Notes: a model not told the origin generated them from the sequence alone. Positions 52,850 to 62,322 are shown, counted from the stretch's first letter. The stretch is 64,000 nt of DNA from Sphingomonas sp. (GCF_003248515.1 NZ_QFOB01000001.1:496001-560000), one strand, 5' to 3'. Numbers and translations are program-made.

Positions 52850-53871
52850 AGCCGGCCGAGGCGCGGCTGGTCCGCGCGCTCGACGCCGCCGATCCCGATA
52901 TCCGGCTCTATCTGCTCCATGGCCCCGACGAGGCCGGCGCGCGCGCCCTGGCCGCGCGGCTGGGCAAGGCGCTAGGCCCCAAAGCCGAGCGCATCGACAT
53001 GACATCCGCGCAGCTCAAGGGCGATCCGGCCCGGCTGGCGGACGAGGCGGCGTCCATTTCCATGTTCGGCGGTCGGCGCTGGATCCGGCTCGATCCGGCC
53101 ACCGACGACGCCGTCGAGGCGATTGCCGCGTTGCTGGAGGCCCCCGCCGCCGGCAATCCGGCGGTGGCGATCGGGCCTGGATTGCGCAAGGATTCGAAGA
53201 TCGTGAAGGCGGCCTCCGCCAGCGGCGTGGCGATCGTCCATGCCTGTTATCCGCCGGAAGGGCGCGATGCCGATGGGCTGGCGGCCGAAATGGGCCGTGC
53301 ACTCGGCCTGTCGATGCGCAACGACGTTGCCCGCCGGCTGATGGTGGCTGCCTCGAACGACCGGTCCGTGCTGGCGCAGGAGCTGGAAAAGCTTGCCCTG
53401 TTCGTCGATGCGGCGCCGGATCGGGTGCGCGAGATCGGCCATGATGCGCTGGATGCGCTGGGCGCGGGGATAGAGGAGGGGGATCTCACGCGCCTGTCCC
53501 ACGCCGTCTTCGGCGGCGATGTCGCGATCGCGGACGAGGAGCTGAAACGGCTCGCCAGCGAAGGGATGGAGGGCGTGCCTGTGCTCCGCGCTCTCGGCCG
53601 CCGCGCGCTGCTGCTCGCCCAGTTGCGGGGCCAGATGGAAAGCGGGGAGGGGATCGACCGGGTGATGGAAACGTCCGGCCGCGCCATCTTCTGGAAGGAG
53701 AAGGACGCGGTCCGCTCCGAACTCGGCCGCTGGAACGTAGCCTCTCTTGCCACCGCCATCGGCCGACTGGGAGAAGCGGAACGGCGATTGAAGGCCAGCG
53801 GCTATCCGGGGAGCTTCGTGGCGGAGGAGGAGATCCTCGCCGTCAGCCGCCACGCCGCGCGGCGGCGATAG
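52846..53871 (+). CDS. holA: DNA polymerase III subunit delta
   Basis: 341 aa clamp-loader wrench subunit that opens the beta clamp. LYLLHGPDEAGARALAARLG and SISMFGGRRWIRLDPAT match the degenerate P-loop domain. The collar region (VPVLRALGRRALLLAQLRGQME) follows. The start overlaps lptE by 4 nt. Confidence 0.94.
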   Translation: MKPAEARLVRALDAADPDIRLYLLHGPDEAGARALAARLGKALGPKAERIDMTSAQLKGDPARLADEAASISMFGGRRWIRLDPATDDAVEAIAALLEAPAAGNPAVAIGPGLRKDSKIVKAASASGVAIVHACYPPEGRDADGLAAEMGRALGLSMRNDVARRLMVAASNDRSVLAQELEKLALFVDAAPDRVREIGHDALDALGAGIEEGDLTRLSHAVFGGDVAIADEELKRLASEGMEGVPVLRALGRRALLLAQLRGQMESGEGIDRVMETSGRAIFWKEKDAVRSELGRWNVASLATAIGRLGEAERRLKASGYPGSFVAEEEILAVSRHAARRR

Positions 53872-53892
53872 GACTAATCGGACAGGCCGCAG

Positions 53893-53912
53893 CCCGATCG
53901 GATCAGATCGGG
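53893..53912. terminator. Short hairpin between holA and parB
   Basis: CCCGATC (53893-53899) pairs with GATCGGG (53906-53912) and overlaps the parB stop. It sits between convergent operons and could terminate both. Confidence 0.4.
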
Positions 53913-54778
53913 CCGCCGTTCAGCCGCTGGCAGATCAGATCCAGCTGATCGAGCGTCGAATAACCGATCGTCACCGTGCCGCCCTTGGGGCCATGGGCGA
54001 TCGTCACCTTGAGACCGAGCAGGTCGCTCAGCTGCCGCTCCAGCGCCTCGGTATCAGCATCACTGCCCTTATATTCGATCGGGCCGGGGCGGCTGCTCTT
54101 GCCTTTCGCCTGGCGCGCAAGCCGCTCAGTATCGCGCACCGAAAGCCCCTCTCGGATCACCTGCTCCGCCAGCGCGGCAGGATCCTGCGCGGTAATCAGC
54201 GCCCGGGCATGGCCCATGGTGAGGCGTCCATCGGCGAGAGCGAGACGCACCTCCGGGGGCAGATCGAGCAAACGCAGCAGATTGGCGATATGGCTGCGCG
54301 ATTTGCCGACAAGCTTGCCGAGTACCTCCTGCGTATGCCCGTATTCGGCAGCAAGCCGTTGATAAGCTTCGGCTTCTTCGATCGCATTGAGATCCTGCCG
54401 CTGGATATTCTCAATGATCGCGAGTTCCAGCGTCTCCGCATCGTTCATCGTGCGGACGATCGCGGGCACCTGATGCAGCTGCGCGCGCTGCGCCGCGCGC
54501 CAACGCCTTTCCCCCGCGACGATCTGGTAGCCGCTATCCTGCGTGCGCACGATGATCGGCTGGAGCAAGCCGCGTGCCTTCAGCGATGCCGCCAGTTCCT
54601 CCAGCGCCGTCTCGTCGAAATGGCGACGCGGCTGATCGGGATTGGGATGGATCGCACCCACATCGATCATGCGAATACCGCCGTCGCGCGGGGCGGCGGG
54701 ATCGATCGGCTGCTCGCGCTGAACATCGCCGAGCAGTGCAGACAGCCCGCGTCCCAGGCCCCGTTTCACCTCGTTCAT
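53903..54778 (-). CDS. parB: Chromosome-partition protein ParB
   Basis: 291 aa CTPase/DNA-sliding clamp. The N-terminus RGLGRGLSALLGD, CTP-binding IHPNPDQPRRHF and VAGERRWRAAQRAQL, then the helix-turn-helix HTQEVLGKLVGKSRSHIANLLRLL. It loads at parS; two candidate parS sites lie in this operon (56133, 57991). The start overlaps parA by 4 nt. Confidence 0.97.
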   Translation of the reverse strand: MNEVKRGLGRGLSALLGDVQREQPIDPAAPRDGGIRMIDVGAIHPNPDQPRRHFDETALEELAASLKARGLLQPIIVRTQDSGYQIVAGERRWRAAQRAQLHQVPAIVRTMNDAETLELAIIENIQRQDLNAIEEAEAYQRLAAEYGHTQEVLGKLVGKSRSHIANLLRLLDLPPEVRLALADGRLTMGHARALITAQDPAALAEQVIREGLSVRDTERLARQAKGKSSRPGPIEYKGSDADTEALERQLSDLLGLKVTIAHGPKGGTVTIGYSTLDQLDLICQRLNGGPI

Positions 54779-55563
54779 GCCGCAGCCTTGGTAGTCGGCT
54801 GCTGGGGCAGGCGGCCGATCATCTCACGGACGAGCGCGATATAGGCCTCCGACCCCGGGCAGCGATGATCGTAGACGAGCGCCGGCAGCCCATGGCTCGG
54901 CGCCTCCGAAAGACGAACATTCCGGGGGATGACGGTTTCGAAGACGAGATCACCGATCACGGCGCGCACATCCTGCGCGACCTGTTCCGAAAGGCGATTG
55001 CGGCGATCATACATGGTGAGGGCGATTCCGAGAATGACGAGATCGGGATTGAGCCGCTGGCGCACGCGCTCCACCGTGTGGAGCAGCTGGCTGAGACCCT
55101 CGAGCGCGAAAAATTCGCACTGGAGCGGCACGAGCAGGGAAGAGGAGGCGACAAGCGCATTGATCGTCAGCAGGCCCAGCGACGGCGGACAATCGATCAG
55201 ACAGATGTCCCACCGTTCATTGGCCTGATCCAGCGCCTTGGCCAGCCGATGCGCGCGATCCGGCTCGTCCACCAGCTCCACCTCGATCGCCGAGAGATCC
55301 TGCGTGGCCGGAACGATATCCAGCTTGGGGATGCCGGTAGGCCGGACGACATCGTCCAGCCGCGCGGCGCCGGTCATCAACTGATAGGAGGATTGCGCGC
55401 GGCTGTTCTGATCGACGCCAAGCCCGGTCGAAGCATTGCCCTGCGGATCGAAATCGATCAGCAGCACGCGCAGCCCGGTCGCGGCGAGGCCCGTCGCAAG
55501 GTTGATCGCGCTCGTCGTCTTGCCGACGCCACCCTTCTGATTCGCGATCGCGATCCGGTTCAT
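54775..55563 (-). CDS. parA: Chromosome-partition ATPase ParA
   Basis: 262 aa. Deviant Walker A KGGVGKTTSAINLA at the N-terminus, LIDFDPQGNASTGLG, and Walker B CLIDCPPSLG. It drives ParB-parS segregation with nucleoid-bound ATP dimers. Overlaps rsmG by 4 nt and parB by 4 nt. Confidence 0.98.
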   Translation of the reverse strand: MNRIAIANQKGGVGKTTSAINLATGLAATGLRVLLIDFDPQGNASTGLGVDQNSRAQSSYQLMTGAARLDDVVRPTGIPKLDIVPATQDLSAIEVELVDEPDRAHRLAKALDQANERWDICLIDCPPSLGLLTINALVASSSLLVPLQCEFFALEGLSQLLHTVERVRQRLNPDLVILGIALTMYDRRNRLSEQVAQDVRAVIGDLVFETVIPRNVRLSEAPSHGLPALVYDHRCPGSEAYIALVREMIGRLPQQPTTKAAA

Positions 55564-56186
55564 CCGCGCTTCCTCCTTACGCCCTGCGCCACGACGATCG
55601 CCGAATCGGGATCGGAGAGACTCGGCACAAGCTGCATCTCACCCTGCCACTCCCGCCGCGCCTCCGCTACCTCGTCGGCGGCAGAACGGCCCTTCGGCAG
55701 CAGCCAAATCGTGCTTTCCGTCGCATGGGCCGCGGCCATGTGGAACAGGGCAGGCAGGGCGGCGACGGCGCGCGCGCTGATAATCGAGACCTTCCCCTCG
55801 AGCGGCGCTGTTTCCACGCGGGATGCGAAAACCTTGACGCGATCCGCGACCCCCAACGTTTCCGTCACCTCTCGAAGGAAAGCGGCTCTCTTGGATCGCG
55901 GCTCGACGAGCATGGTAGGGCCAGGACGCATGATGCCGACCACGATTCCCGGAAATCCACCACCCGATCCGATGTCGAGCCAGGTACCGACGCGCTCGTT
56001 CGCCAGCCAGATAAGCTGGGCGGAGTCCAGAATGTGGCGGCTCCACATGATCGGAAGCGTCGAGGGAGCGATCAGATTCTGACGCTCATTCTCGGACGAA
56101 ACCAGCTCGGCGAGCTGTTCCAGCCGGGCGAATGTTTCATGTGGAACATTCGACGCGACGCGCGCCTTCGCATCCTGCTCGATCAT
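55560..56186 (-). CDS. rsmG: 16S rRNA (guanine-N7) methyltransferase RsmG
   Basis: 208 aa, AdoMet-dependent, methylates G527 of 16S rRNA. SAM-binding WLDIGSGGGFPGIVVGIM near residues 70-87; WSRHILDSAQL upstream is typical. A parS-like palindrome lies within its codons 13-18. Overlaps mnmG by 4 nt. Confidence 0.96.
   Translation of the reverse strand: MIEQDAKARVASNVPHETFARLEQLAELVSSENERQNLIAPSTLPIMWSRHILDSAQLIWLANERVGTWLDIGSGGGFPGIVVGIMRPGPTMLVEPRSKRAAFLREVTETLGVADRVKVFASRVETAPLEGKVSIISARAVAALPALFHMAAAHATESTIWLLPKGRSAADEVAEARREWQGEMQLVPSLSDPDSAIVVAQGVRRKRG
56133..56148. other. parS-like palindrome (inside rsmG)
   Basis: TGTTTCATGTGGAACA resembles the general parS consensus TGTTTCACGTGAAACA with two changes that keep the palindromic arms. 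It lies in the ParB-encoding operon, about 1.4 kb from parB. Confidence 0.75.
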
Positions 56187-57961
56187 GCCGCGCGACGAAC
56201 CGCAGCGAGGATCGCGGTCAAGGCAGCGGGCGTGATGCCGCGAACGCGCCCGGCATCCGCCAGGGTCGCGGGTCGCGCCCGATCAAGCCGCTCCACCATC
56301 TCATGAGAAAGGCCGGCGACATCGCCGAAGCGCGCGATCTTAGCGAGGCCGATGGCGGCATCGCCACCACGCCGCGCTTCCTCGTCCCGATGCTGCCGCT
56401 CGACATAAGGTCGATACGCGATATCCGCCAAAGCCTCCTCAAGGGCGTCCCTGTCGTGGGACAGAAGTTCGGGCGATATGCGAAGCAGATCAGACAGCGG
56501 AGCACTCCGCGCGATCGCCTCGCCATGCGGTTGCAAGGCTGCGAGGCAGGCCCGCCTGGACGAAAGATATGGATCGAGCGCTGCCTCACGATCAGGAGAG
56601 AGAACACCCAGTTCACGTGCGAACGGCCCAAGCCGGACTATCGCATTGTCCGCCCGGAGATGAAGCCTGAATTCCGCGCGTGAGGTCAGCATGCGGTAGG
56701 GCTCCGTCACGCCCTGCAGCACGAGATCATCGATCATTACGCCGATATAGGATTGGGTGCGATCAAAGCGCGCTGGCGCCTGCCCGGCGACATAACGAGC
56801 CGCACCGATACCGGCGACAAGCCCCTGCGCTCCCGCTTCCTCATAGCCGGTCGTTCCATTGATCTGCCCGGCGCAATAGAGGCCGGCGATGCTCCGCACG
56901 CCGAGGCCGTGATCGAGGATACGAGGGTCGATATGATCATATTCGACGGCATAGCCGGGTTGCAGGATCCTGGCCTGCTCCAGACCGGGAATGGAGGCGA
57001 TCATCACCTGCTGCACATCGAGCGGCAGTGAGGTCGAAAGACCGTTCGGATAGACAGCATGGTCGTCCAGGCCCTCGGGTTCGAGGAATATCTGGTGGCC
57101 ATCACGATCACCGAAGCGAACGATCTTGTCTTCCACGGACGGACAATAGCGGGGGCCGACCCCCTCAATGACGCCGGCATAAAGAGGCGATCGATCGAGA
57201 TTCGCCCGGATCACATCATGCGTTGCACGTGAGGTGCGCGTGATCGCGCAGGCCAGCTGGGGCAGGGGCCGCGCCGGTGATGCGGGAGAAAAAGTCCATC
57301 CGTCCTCATCGCTGGGCTGGGTTTCGAGAACGGCCCAGTCGATCGTCCGGCCGTCGAGGCGGGGAGGGGTTCCCGTCTTCAGTCGCGCGAGCGGCAGGCC
57401 CAGCGAAGCGATCTGGCGGGCAAGCGGATGCGCACCCGGTTCGCCGATCCGGCCGCCATCGCACGTCTCCATTCCGAAGTGGAGGCGACCGCCGAGAAAA
57501 GTCCCCGTTGCCAGCACCGCGGCACGGCCCCGGATGGCCCGACCATCCTCCAGGACAACGCCGGCTATCTCGCCCCGTTCGATCTGGAGCGCCCCAACGC
57601 TGCCTTCGATGATCCGCAAATTCGGTATCGAGCGGATATCGGCCTGAATGGCCGCATGAAAGCGCCTGCGATCCGCCTGCACGCGGGGGCCACGTACGGC
57701 GGCCCCCTTCGATCGATTGAGCATCCGATAGTGGATCGCGGCCTGATCGGCGGCACGGGCCATAAGCCCGTCACAGGCATCGAGTTCGCGAACGAGGTGT
57801 CCCTTGCCAATTCCTCCGATGGCCGGATTGCACGACATGGCCCCGATCATATTGGCGCGGGCCGTAACGAGGATGACATCGGCGCCGCAACGCGCCGCCG
57901 CCGCCGCCGCCTCGGCCCCGGCATGCCCTCCACCAATGATGATAACGTCCGCGCCGACCAT
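56183..57961 (-). CDS. mnmG: tRNA 5-carboxymethylaminomethyluridine synthase MnmG (GidA)
   Basis: 592 aa FAD-dependent partner of MnmE in wobble-uridine modification. FAD motif IIIGGGHAGAEAAAAAARCG (residues 7-26), CNPAIGGIGKGHLVRELDACDG, and IDDLVLQGVTEPYRMLTSRAEFRL. ATG 57961 was chosen over an upstream ATG at 58057. Slightly shorter than E. coli MnmG. The gap from mnmE is 43 nt and contains a parS-like site. Confidence 0.97.
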   Translation of the reverse strand: MVGADVIIIGGGHAGAEAAAAAARCGADVILVTARANMIGAMSCNPAIGGIGKGHLVRELDACDGLMARAADQAAIHYRMLNRSKGAAVRGPRVQADRRRFHAAIQADIRSIPNLRIIEGSVGALQIERGEIAGVVLEDGRAIRGRAAVLATGTFLGGRLHFGMETCDGGRIGEPGAHPLARQIASLGLPLARLKTGTPPRLDGRTIDWAVLETQPSDEDGWTFSPASPARPLPQLACAITRTSRATHDVIRANLDRSPLYAGVIEGVGPRYCPSVEDKIVRFGDRDGHQIFLEPEGLDDHAVYPNGLSTSLPLDVQQVMIASIPGLEQARILQPGYAVEYDHIDPRILDHGLGVRSIAGLYCAGQINGTTGYEEAGAQGLVAGIGAARYVAGQAPARFDRTQSYIGVMIDDLVLQGVTEPYRMLTSRAEFRLHLRADNAIVRLGPFARELGVLSPDREAALDPYLSSRRACLAALQPHGEAIARSAPLSDLLRISPELLSHDRDALEEALADIAYRPYVERQHRDEEARRGGDAAIGLAKIARFGDVAGLSHEMVERLDRARPATLADAGRVRGITPAALTAILAAVRRAA

Positions 57962-57990
57962 GGATGCGCCTTTAGCGGGTCCTCCGCCGA

Positions 57991-58006
57991 TGTTCCATGT
58001 GGAACT
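57991..58006. other. parS-like palindrome between mnmG and mnmE
   Basis: TGTTCCATGTGGAACT: the arms GTTCCA/TGGAAC match alphaproteobacterial parS (TGTTCCACGTGGAACA) with two deviations. It partly covers the mnmE stop codon (58005-58007) and otherwise lies in the short non-coding gap. Confidence 0.75.
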
Positions 58007-59294
58007 ATTTGCCGAGGCAGAAGCGGCCAAACAGGCTGTCGAGCATCTCCTCGACACCGGCCCGGCCCGTCAGCCGATCGAGTGCGTCACGACAGAGACG
58101 CAGATGCTCGGCCTGCAAAACCGGATCGCCGTTGGTCCGCGCGGCATCCAGCTCCGCCGCGAAAAGGGACACGAGATCGCGCTGGCGTCGATTGAGGGCG
58201 AGCTCATCATCGCGTCCTACGAGTTGCCGGCACCGCTCATTGATGCGGCTGCGTAGCGCCAACAGGCTGTCGGGCTCATGGATCGAGACGCGAAGGCTGC
58301 CCGGCGGCATGATATCGTCCCGCTCATCGGCGCGGGTGTGGAGGAACAGGCTGCGTTCGGGTGCGGGGCTCTCCTCCGGCGCGCCGCACCAGAGGAGAAG
58401 ATCGGCCATCTCGATTGCATCTTGCGCGCGGGCAATGCCAAGCTGCTCGATATGCTCCTCCGCCTCCCGCAGGCCCGCCGTGTCCGTCAGCAGGATCGCA
58501 TGACCGTCGAGCCGGACCGGCGCCTCGATCACATCGCGCGTCGTGCCGGCGATCGGCGTCGCCAGCGCCACGTCTCTTCCAGCTATAGCATTGATAAGGG
58601 TAGATTTTCCTGAATTTGGGGGGCCGGCTGCCACTATCCTCACGCCATCGCGCAATCGCTCGGCCGGGGGAGCTGCCAAAATAGCCCTGGCCTCGTCGGC
58701 CAGAGCCGTCAGCGGTGCCGCGATCGAAAGATCGGTGCCAACCTCCTCATCCGCCTCGCCAAATTCGATCGCGGCCTCGATCCGGGCCGACAGATCGAGC
58801 AGCGCGGCCCGCCATCGCTCTATGATCCGCCCCAGTCCACCCTCGGCCATGCGCAGCGCGCGCGCATGCTGGCCAGCCGTTTCGGCCTCGAGCAGATCGG
58901 CCAGCCCCTCGGCCGCAGTGAGATCGATCCGGCCGTTGAGGAAAGCGCGCCGCGTGAACTCGCCCGGCGCCGCCAGACGCAGGCCGGGAAATGCCGCCAG
59001 CCGATCCAGCAGGGCGGCAACCACCGCGCGCCCGCCATGGAGATGGAATTCGGCCAGATCCTCGCCCGTGGCGGAGGCGGGGCCAGGCATCCACAACAGC
59101 AAGGCCCGATCGATCAGACCGCCTTCGCCATCGTGGAGGGCCGCATGCGTCGCCCGTCGCGGCTCGGGCAGCTTCGCCACGATTTCCCGGAGCGCCATCG
59201 CCGCCAGCGGCCCGCTCAGCCGGACGATCGCGATCGCCGCCGGCGGCGCTCCGCTCGAAAGCGCGAAGATCGTATCCCCCGCAGGGGCGGGCAT
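58005..59294 (-). CDS. mnmE: tRNA modification GTPase MnmE
   Basis: 429 aa. The N-terminal folate-binding domain ends in GEFTRRAFLNGRIDLTAAEGLADLLEAET. G-domain motifs: GPPNSGKSTLIN, TTRDVIE and LLTDTAGLR. The C-terminus ends FCLGK, the conserved Cys-box. ATG 59294 overlaps the DUF6489 stop (TGATG). Works with MnmG. Confidence 0.97.
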   Translation of the reverse strand: MPAPAGDTIFALSSGAPPAAIAIVRLSGPLAAMALREIVAKLPEPRRATHAALHDGEGGLIDRALLLWMPGPASATGEDLAEFHLHGGRAVVAALLDRLAAFPGLRLAAPGEFTRRAFLNGRIDLTAAEGLADLLEAETAGQHARALRMAEGGLGRIIERWRAALLDLSARIEAAIEFGEADEEVGTDLSIAAPLTALADEARAILAAPPAERLRDGVRIVAAGPPNSGKSTLINAIAGRDVALATPIAGTTRDVIEAPVRLDGHAILLTDTAGLREAEEHIEQLGIARAQDAIEMADLLLWCGAPEESPAPERSLFLHTRADERDDIMPPGSLRVSIHEPDSLLALRSRINERCRQLVGRDDELALNRRQRDLVSLFAAELDAARTNGDPVLQAEHLRLCRDALDRLTGRAGVEEMLDSLFGRFCLGK

Positions 59295-59530
59295 CACTTC
59301 TTGGCCGATCCCGTCATCTGATCGATCAACTGCTTCCATACGCCGAAGCCCACTTCACCCATCGGCGTCCATGCGCGCATCATATTCTCCACCGCCTCCG
59401 GGGAGAAGCCTTCGCCCATCGTCTGCTTCAGCTTGTCCATGTAAAGCTCGTGGATCGGCGCCATATCCGGCAGCCCCATCAGCCGGCGTGCCTCTTCCGG
59501 TGTGCAATCGATGTTCATCGTGATGTTCAT
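59294..59530 (-). CDS. DUF6489 family small protein
   Basis: 78 aa, no cysteine-rich or membrane feature apart from one Cys (DCTPEEARRLMGLPDMAP). A helical, amphipathic protein that ends WKQLIDQMTGSAKK. The sequence from residue 10 resembles phasin-like helices, but this is uncertain. It is coupled to mnmE by one base overlap, first of the parAB operon. The DUF number is from memory. Confidence 0.85.
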   Translation of the reverse strand: MNITMNIDCTPEEARRLMGLPDMAPIHELYMDKLKQTMGEGFSPEAVENMMRAWTPMGEVGFGVWKQLIDQMTGSAKK

Positions 59531-59643
59531 GGGCCAAGGCTTCCCGTTGCGCGAGGTCCCGGGATTGGTAGAGGATCAAAGGGATACCGTCGAGGGACGC
59601 CCGTATCGCGCGCCTGACGGACCGATCGGAAGGATGGCATCGC

Positions 59644-60342
59644 ATGACCGACATGATGGAAGTGGCCGCGATTGACGGCTCAGGCAGCTTCCCGGTCTAT
59701 CGCGCGCTTCCGGCTGGCACGCCCAAAGCCGCGATCATCGTGATCCAGGAGATATTCGGTGTGAATGCCGGCATTCGCAAAAAGGCGGATGACTGGGCGG
59801 CGCTCGGCTATCTCGCGCTGGCACCAGACATGTTCTGGCGGTTCGCACCCGGCTTCGATGTCGATCCGGATGTGCCGGAACAGATGGCCCATGCATTTGA
59901 AATTCGTACGAAATTCAATGTCGACAAGGGCATACAGGATGTAGAGGCGGTGATCCGCGCCGCCCGCGCGCTGATGACGGGCGGCAAGGTCGGCATTGTC
60001 GGCTTCTGCATGGGCGGCCGCGTCTCCTATCTCGCCGCCACGCGCACCGATATCGATGCGAGCGTGGGCTTCTATGGGGCGGGAATCGATGCGGCCCTCG
60101 GCGAATCCCATGCGATCGCGAAGCCGCTATTGCTCCATTTCGCCGATCAGGATCATTTCATCGGCGCCGAGGCGCTGTCCGCGATCCATGCCGCGCTGGA
60201 TCCCAACGCGCATGTGACGATCGAGGAGTATCCCGGCGTCGATCACGGCTTCGCCGATACGTTCGGCAAGAGGCGGAGCGGGGAGGCTGCGAGCCTGGCG
60301 GAAGCGCGGACGCGCGATTTCTTTGCGGAGCATCTGGCATGA
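59644..60342 (+). CDS. Dienelactone hydrolase family protein
   Basis: 232 aa alpha/beta hydrolase. Nucleophile Cys122 in GFCMGGRVSYL, Asp in HFADQDHFIG, His in VDHGFADTF. The Cys instead of Ser is the DLH hallmark. Hydrolyses dienelactones or similar; substrate unknown. The stop overlaps the quinone oxidoreductase by 4 nt. Confidence 0.93.
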   Translation: MTDMMEVAAIDGSGSFPVYRALPAGTPKAAIIVIQEIFGVNAGIRKKADDWAALGYLALAPDMFWRFAPGFDVDPDVPEQMAHAFEIRTKFNVDKGIQDVEAVIRAARALMTGGKVGIVGFCMGGRVSYLAATRTDIDASVGFYGAGIDAALGESHAIAKPLLLHFADQDHFIGAEALSAIHAALDPNAHVTIEEYPGVDHGFADTFGKRRSGEAASLAEARTRDFFAEHLA

Positions 60343-61313
60343 GCGACTATCGCATCGTTCTCCGGGCCACGGGCGGACCGGAGATGATGGAGCGCGAGCC
60401 TGTCGGACATATCGTGCCCGGCGCGGGCGAAGTGATCGTCCGGAATACGGCGATCGGCCTCAATTTCATCGATACTTATTATCGCCGTGGCGCCTATCCG
60501 CTGCCGCTCCCCAGCGGGCTCGGCTCCGAGGCGGCGGGCATGATCGAAACGGTCGGCGAAGGCGTGACCGGTTTGAAGCCCGGCGATCGCGTGGCTTATG
60601 CGGGCGCACCACTGGGCGCCTATGCCACCGTCCGCGCCTATCCCGCCCGGAATCTCGTTATCCTGCCGGATGCCATCGACGATCGCACGGCCGCGGCCGT
60701 GATGCTGAAGGGCATGACCGCCGATCTTCTGGTCGGCGAATGCGGCAACGTGCAGCCGGGCCAGACGGTGCTCGTCCATGCCGCCGCCGGTGGCGTGGGT
60801 TCACTGCTCGTCCCCTGGATCAAGGCATTGGGCGCCACCGTCATCGCCCATGTGGGCTCTCCGGAAAAAGGGGAGCGGGTCCGTGCGCTGGGCGCAGATC
60901 ATGTGCTCCACGGCGCCTTCGATACGCTGGAGGAAGACGTCCGCGCGATCAGCCCCGCTGGCGTCGATCTGGTGCTCGACAGCGTGGGGAAAGCGAGCCT
61001 GCCAGCCTCGATCGCCTGCGTGGCCAGACGCGGCCTAGTTGTCAGTTACGGCAATGCCTCCGGCGCACCCGATCCCGTATCGCCCGCCACGTTGCAGAGA
61101 GCGGGCTCGGTCTTCCTCACCCGGCCCACCATGTTCGATTATGTGGATACGCGCGAAAGGCTAGAGGCCGCCGCCGCGCGCCTGTTCGCACGGATAGCGG
61201 ATGGCACGCTCAAGGTGGAAATCGGCCAGACCTTCCCGTTGGCGGATGTCGCCGAAGCCCATCGTGCGCTGGAAGGCCGCAAGACCATCGGATCGACCGT
61301 CCTGATTCCCTGA
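60339..61313 (+). CDS. Quinone oxidoreductase (zeta-crystallin type)
   Basis: 324 aa, NADPH-dependent MDR enzyme without structural zinc. NIGLNFIDTYYRRGAYP-like (AIGLNFIDTYYRRG), LVHAAAGGVGSLLVPWIKALGA (nucleotide binding) and VSYGNASG. Reduces quinones by one electron. Coupled to the dienelactone hydrolase gene. Confidence 0.94.
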   Translation: MSDYRIVLRATGGPEMMEREPVGHIVPGAGEVIVRNTAIGLNFIDTYYRRGAYPLPLPSGLGSEAAGMIETVGEGVTGLKPGDRVAYAGAPLGAYATVRAYPARNLVILPDAIDDRTAAAVMLKGMTADLLVGECGNVQPGQTVLVHAAAGGVGSLLVPWIKALGATVIAHVGSPEKGERVRALGADHVLHGAFDTLEEDVRAISPAGVDLVLDSVGKASLPASIACVARRGLVVSYGNASGAPDPVSPATLQRAGSVFLTRPTMFDYVDTRERLEAAAARLFARIADGTLKVEIGQTFPLADVAEAHRALEGRKTIGSTVLIP

Positions 61314-61343
61314 GCCGGCCCTCACCCCCCGAAGGGGCGGCGC

Positions 61344-61988
61344 TCAAAAGATCGAGAGGATTCCCACGGAGGGATTGGTGAACCCGTCATGGATCATCCT
61401 GGCCGCGACATACAGGATCACCAGCAGGCCGAGATAGGCGATCCAGCGATAGCGATCGATCACCTTGGCCAGCACGTTTGCGGCGACGCCCATCAGGATC
61501 ACGGAGAGGATCAGGCCGATGATCAGGATGCCGGGATGATCGCGCGCCGCGCCGGCCACCGCCAGCACATTGTCCAGGCTCATGCTCACATCGGCAACGG
61601 CAACGGCCCAGGCAGCCGCCGCGAAGCTCCGCGCGGGCTTCACATCCTCACGCTCTTCGGTCTTGCGATCGTCCCGCAACTCGCGCCACATCTTCCACGC
61701 GACCCACAGCAGCAGCAGCCCGCCCGCCAGAACGAGACCGACGACCTGCAATAATTGCGTGACGATCAGCGCGAACAGAACGCGCAGCACCAGCGCGGCC
61801 AGGATTCCAATCAGGATCACCTTGCGCCGCTGATCGGCGGGCAGGCCCGCCGCGAGCGCGCCGACGACGATCGCATTGTCGCCGGCCAGCATCACATCGA
61901 TCATCAGAACCTGGCCGAACGCCGCGAGCGTCGCGGGCGAACCGAGATTGGCGAAATCAGCGACGATGTGCTGCCAGAGTTCGAGCAT
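61344..61988 (-). CDS. TerC-family membrane protein
   Basis: 214 aa with about seven membrane helices. VLMIDVMLAGDNAIVVGAL carries the acidic residues of the TerC/Alx family, and VADVSMSLDNVLAVAGAARDHP repeats the pattern (DN pair). It may export Mn2+ or related metals. The gene downstream of ABM-rho; convergent with the quinone oxidoreductase. Confidence 0.93.
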   Translation of the reverse strand: MLELWQHIVADFANLGSPATLAAFGQVLMIDVMLAGDNAIVVGALAAGLPADQRRKVILIGILAALVLRVLFALIVTQLLQVVGLVLAGGLLLLWVAWKMWRELRDDRKTEEREDVKPARSFAAAAWAVAVADVSMSLDNVLAVAGAARDHPGILIIGLILSVILMGVAANVLAKVIDRYRWIAYLGLLVILYVAARMIHDGFTNPSVGILSIF

Positions 61989-61997
61989 CCGTCGCTG

Positions 61998-62312
61998 TTA
62001 TCCGGCCGGGACGGGACTGTCGATGATCGACGGCCCAAAGTAGGTCACATCGGGTATCGGCTCGTAAAAATGATGGAGAAGGGCGCGCCAGCGTCGATAG
62101 CGATCCGAAAGTCGAAATCCGTCGCGATGACTCTCCACGTCCTTCCACCGCACCAGCAGCAGATAGAGGCCCAATTCCTCGGCCGCGGGCCTCACCTCGA
62201 TATCCTCGAAGCCGGCCGACGCGGCGATCAACGGAATCGCATCGCGCAGCGCCGCCTCGAACGCCCCGCTCTCTCCGTCACGGATCCGGAGCAGGGCATG
62301 TTCGAGGATCAC
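61998..62312 (-). CDS. ABM-domain (antibiotic biosynthesis monooxygenase-like) protein
   Basis: 104 aa ferredoxin-like fold. IRDGESGAFEAALRDAIPLIAASAGFEDIEV and YLLLVRWKDVESHRDGFRLSDRYRRW are typical of the ABM superfamily, often with a haem-degrading or general monooxygenase role. Lies 10 nt after rho and 9 nt before terC. Confidence 0.88.
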   Translation of the reverse strand: MILEHALLRIRDGESGAFEAALRDAIPLIAASAGFEDIEVRPAAEELGLYLLLVRWKDVESHRDGFRLSDRYRRWRALLHHFYEPIPDVTYFGPSIIDSPVPAG

Positions 62313-62322
62313 GCGCGGCGCT

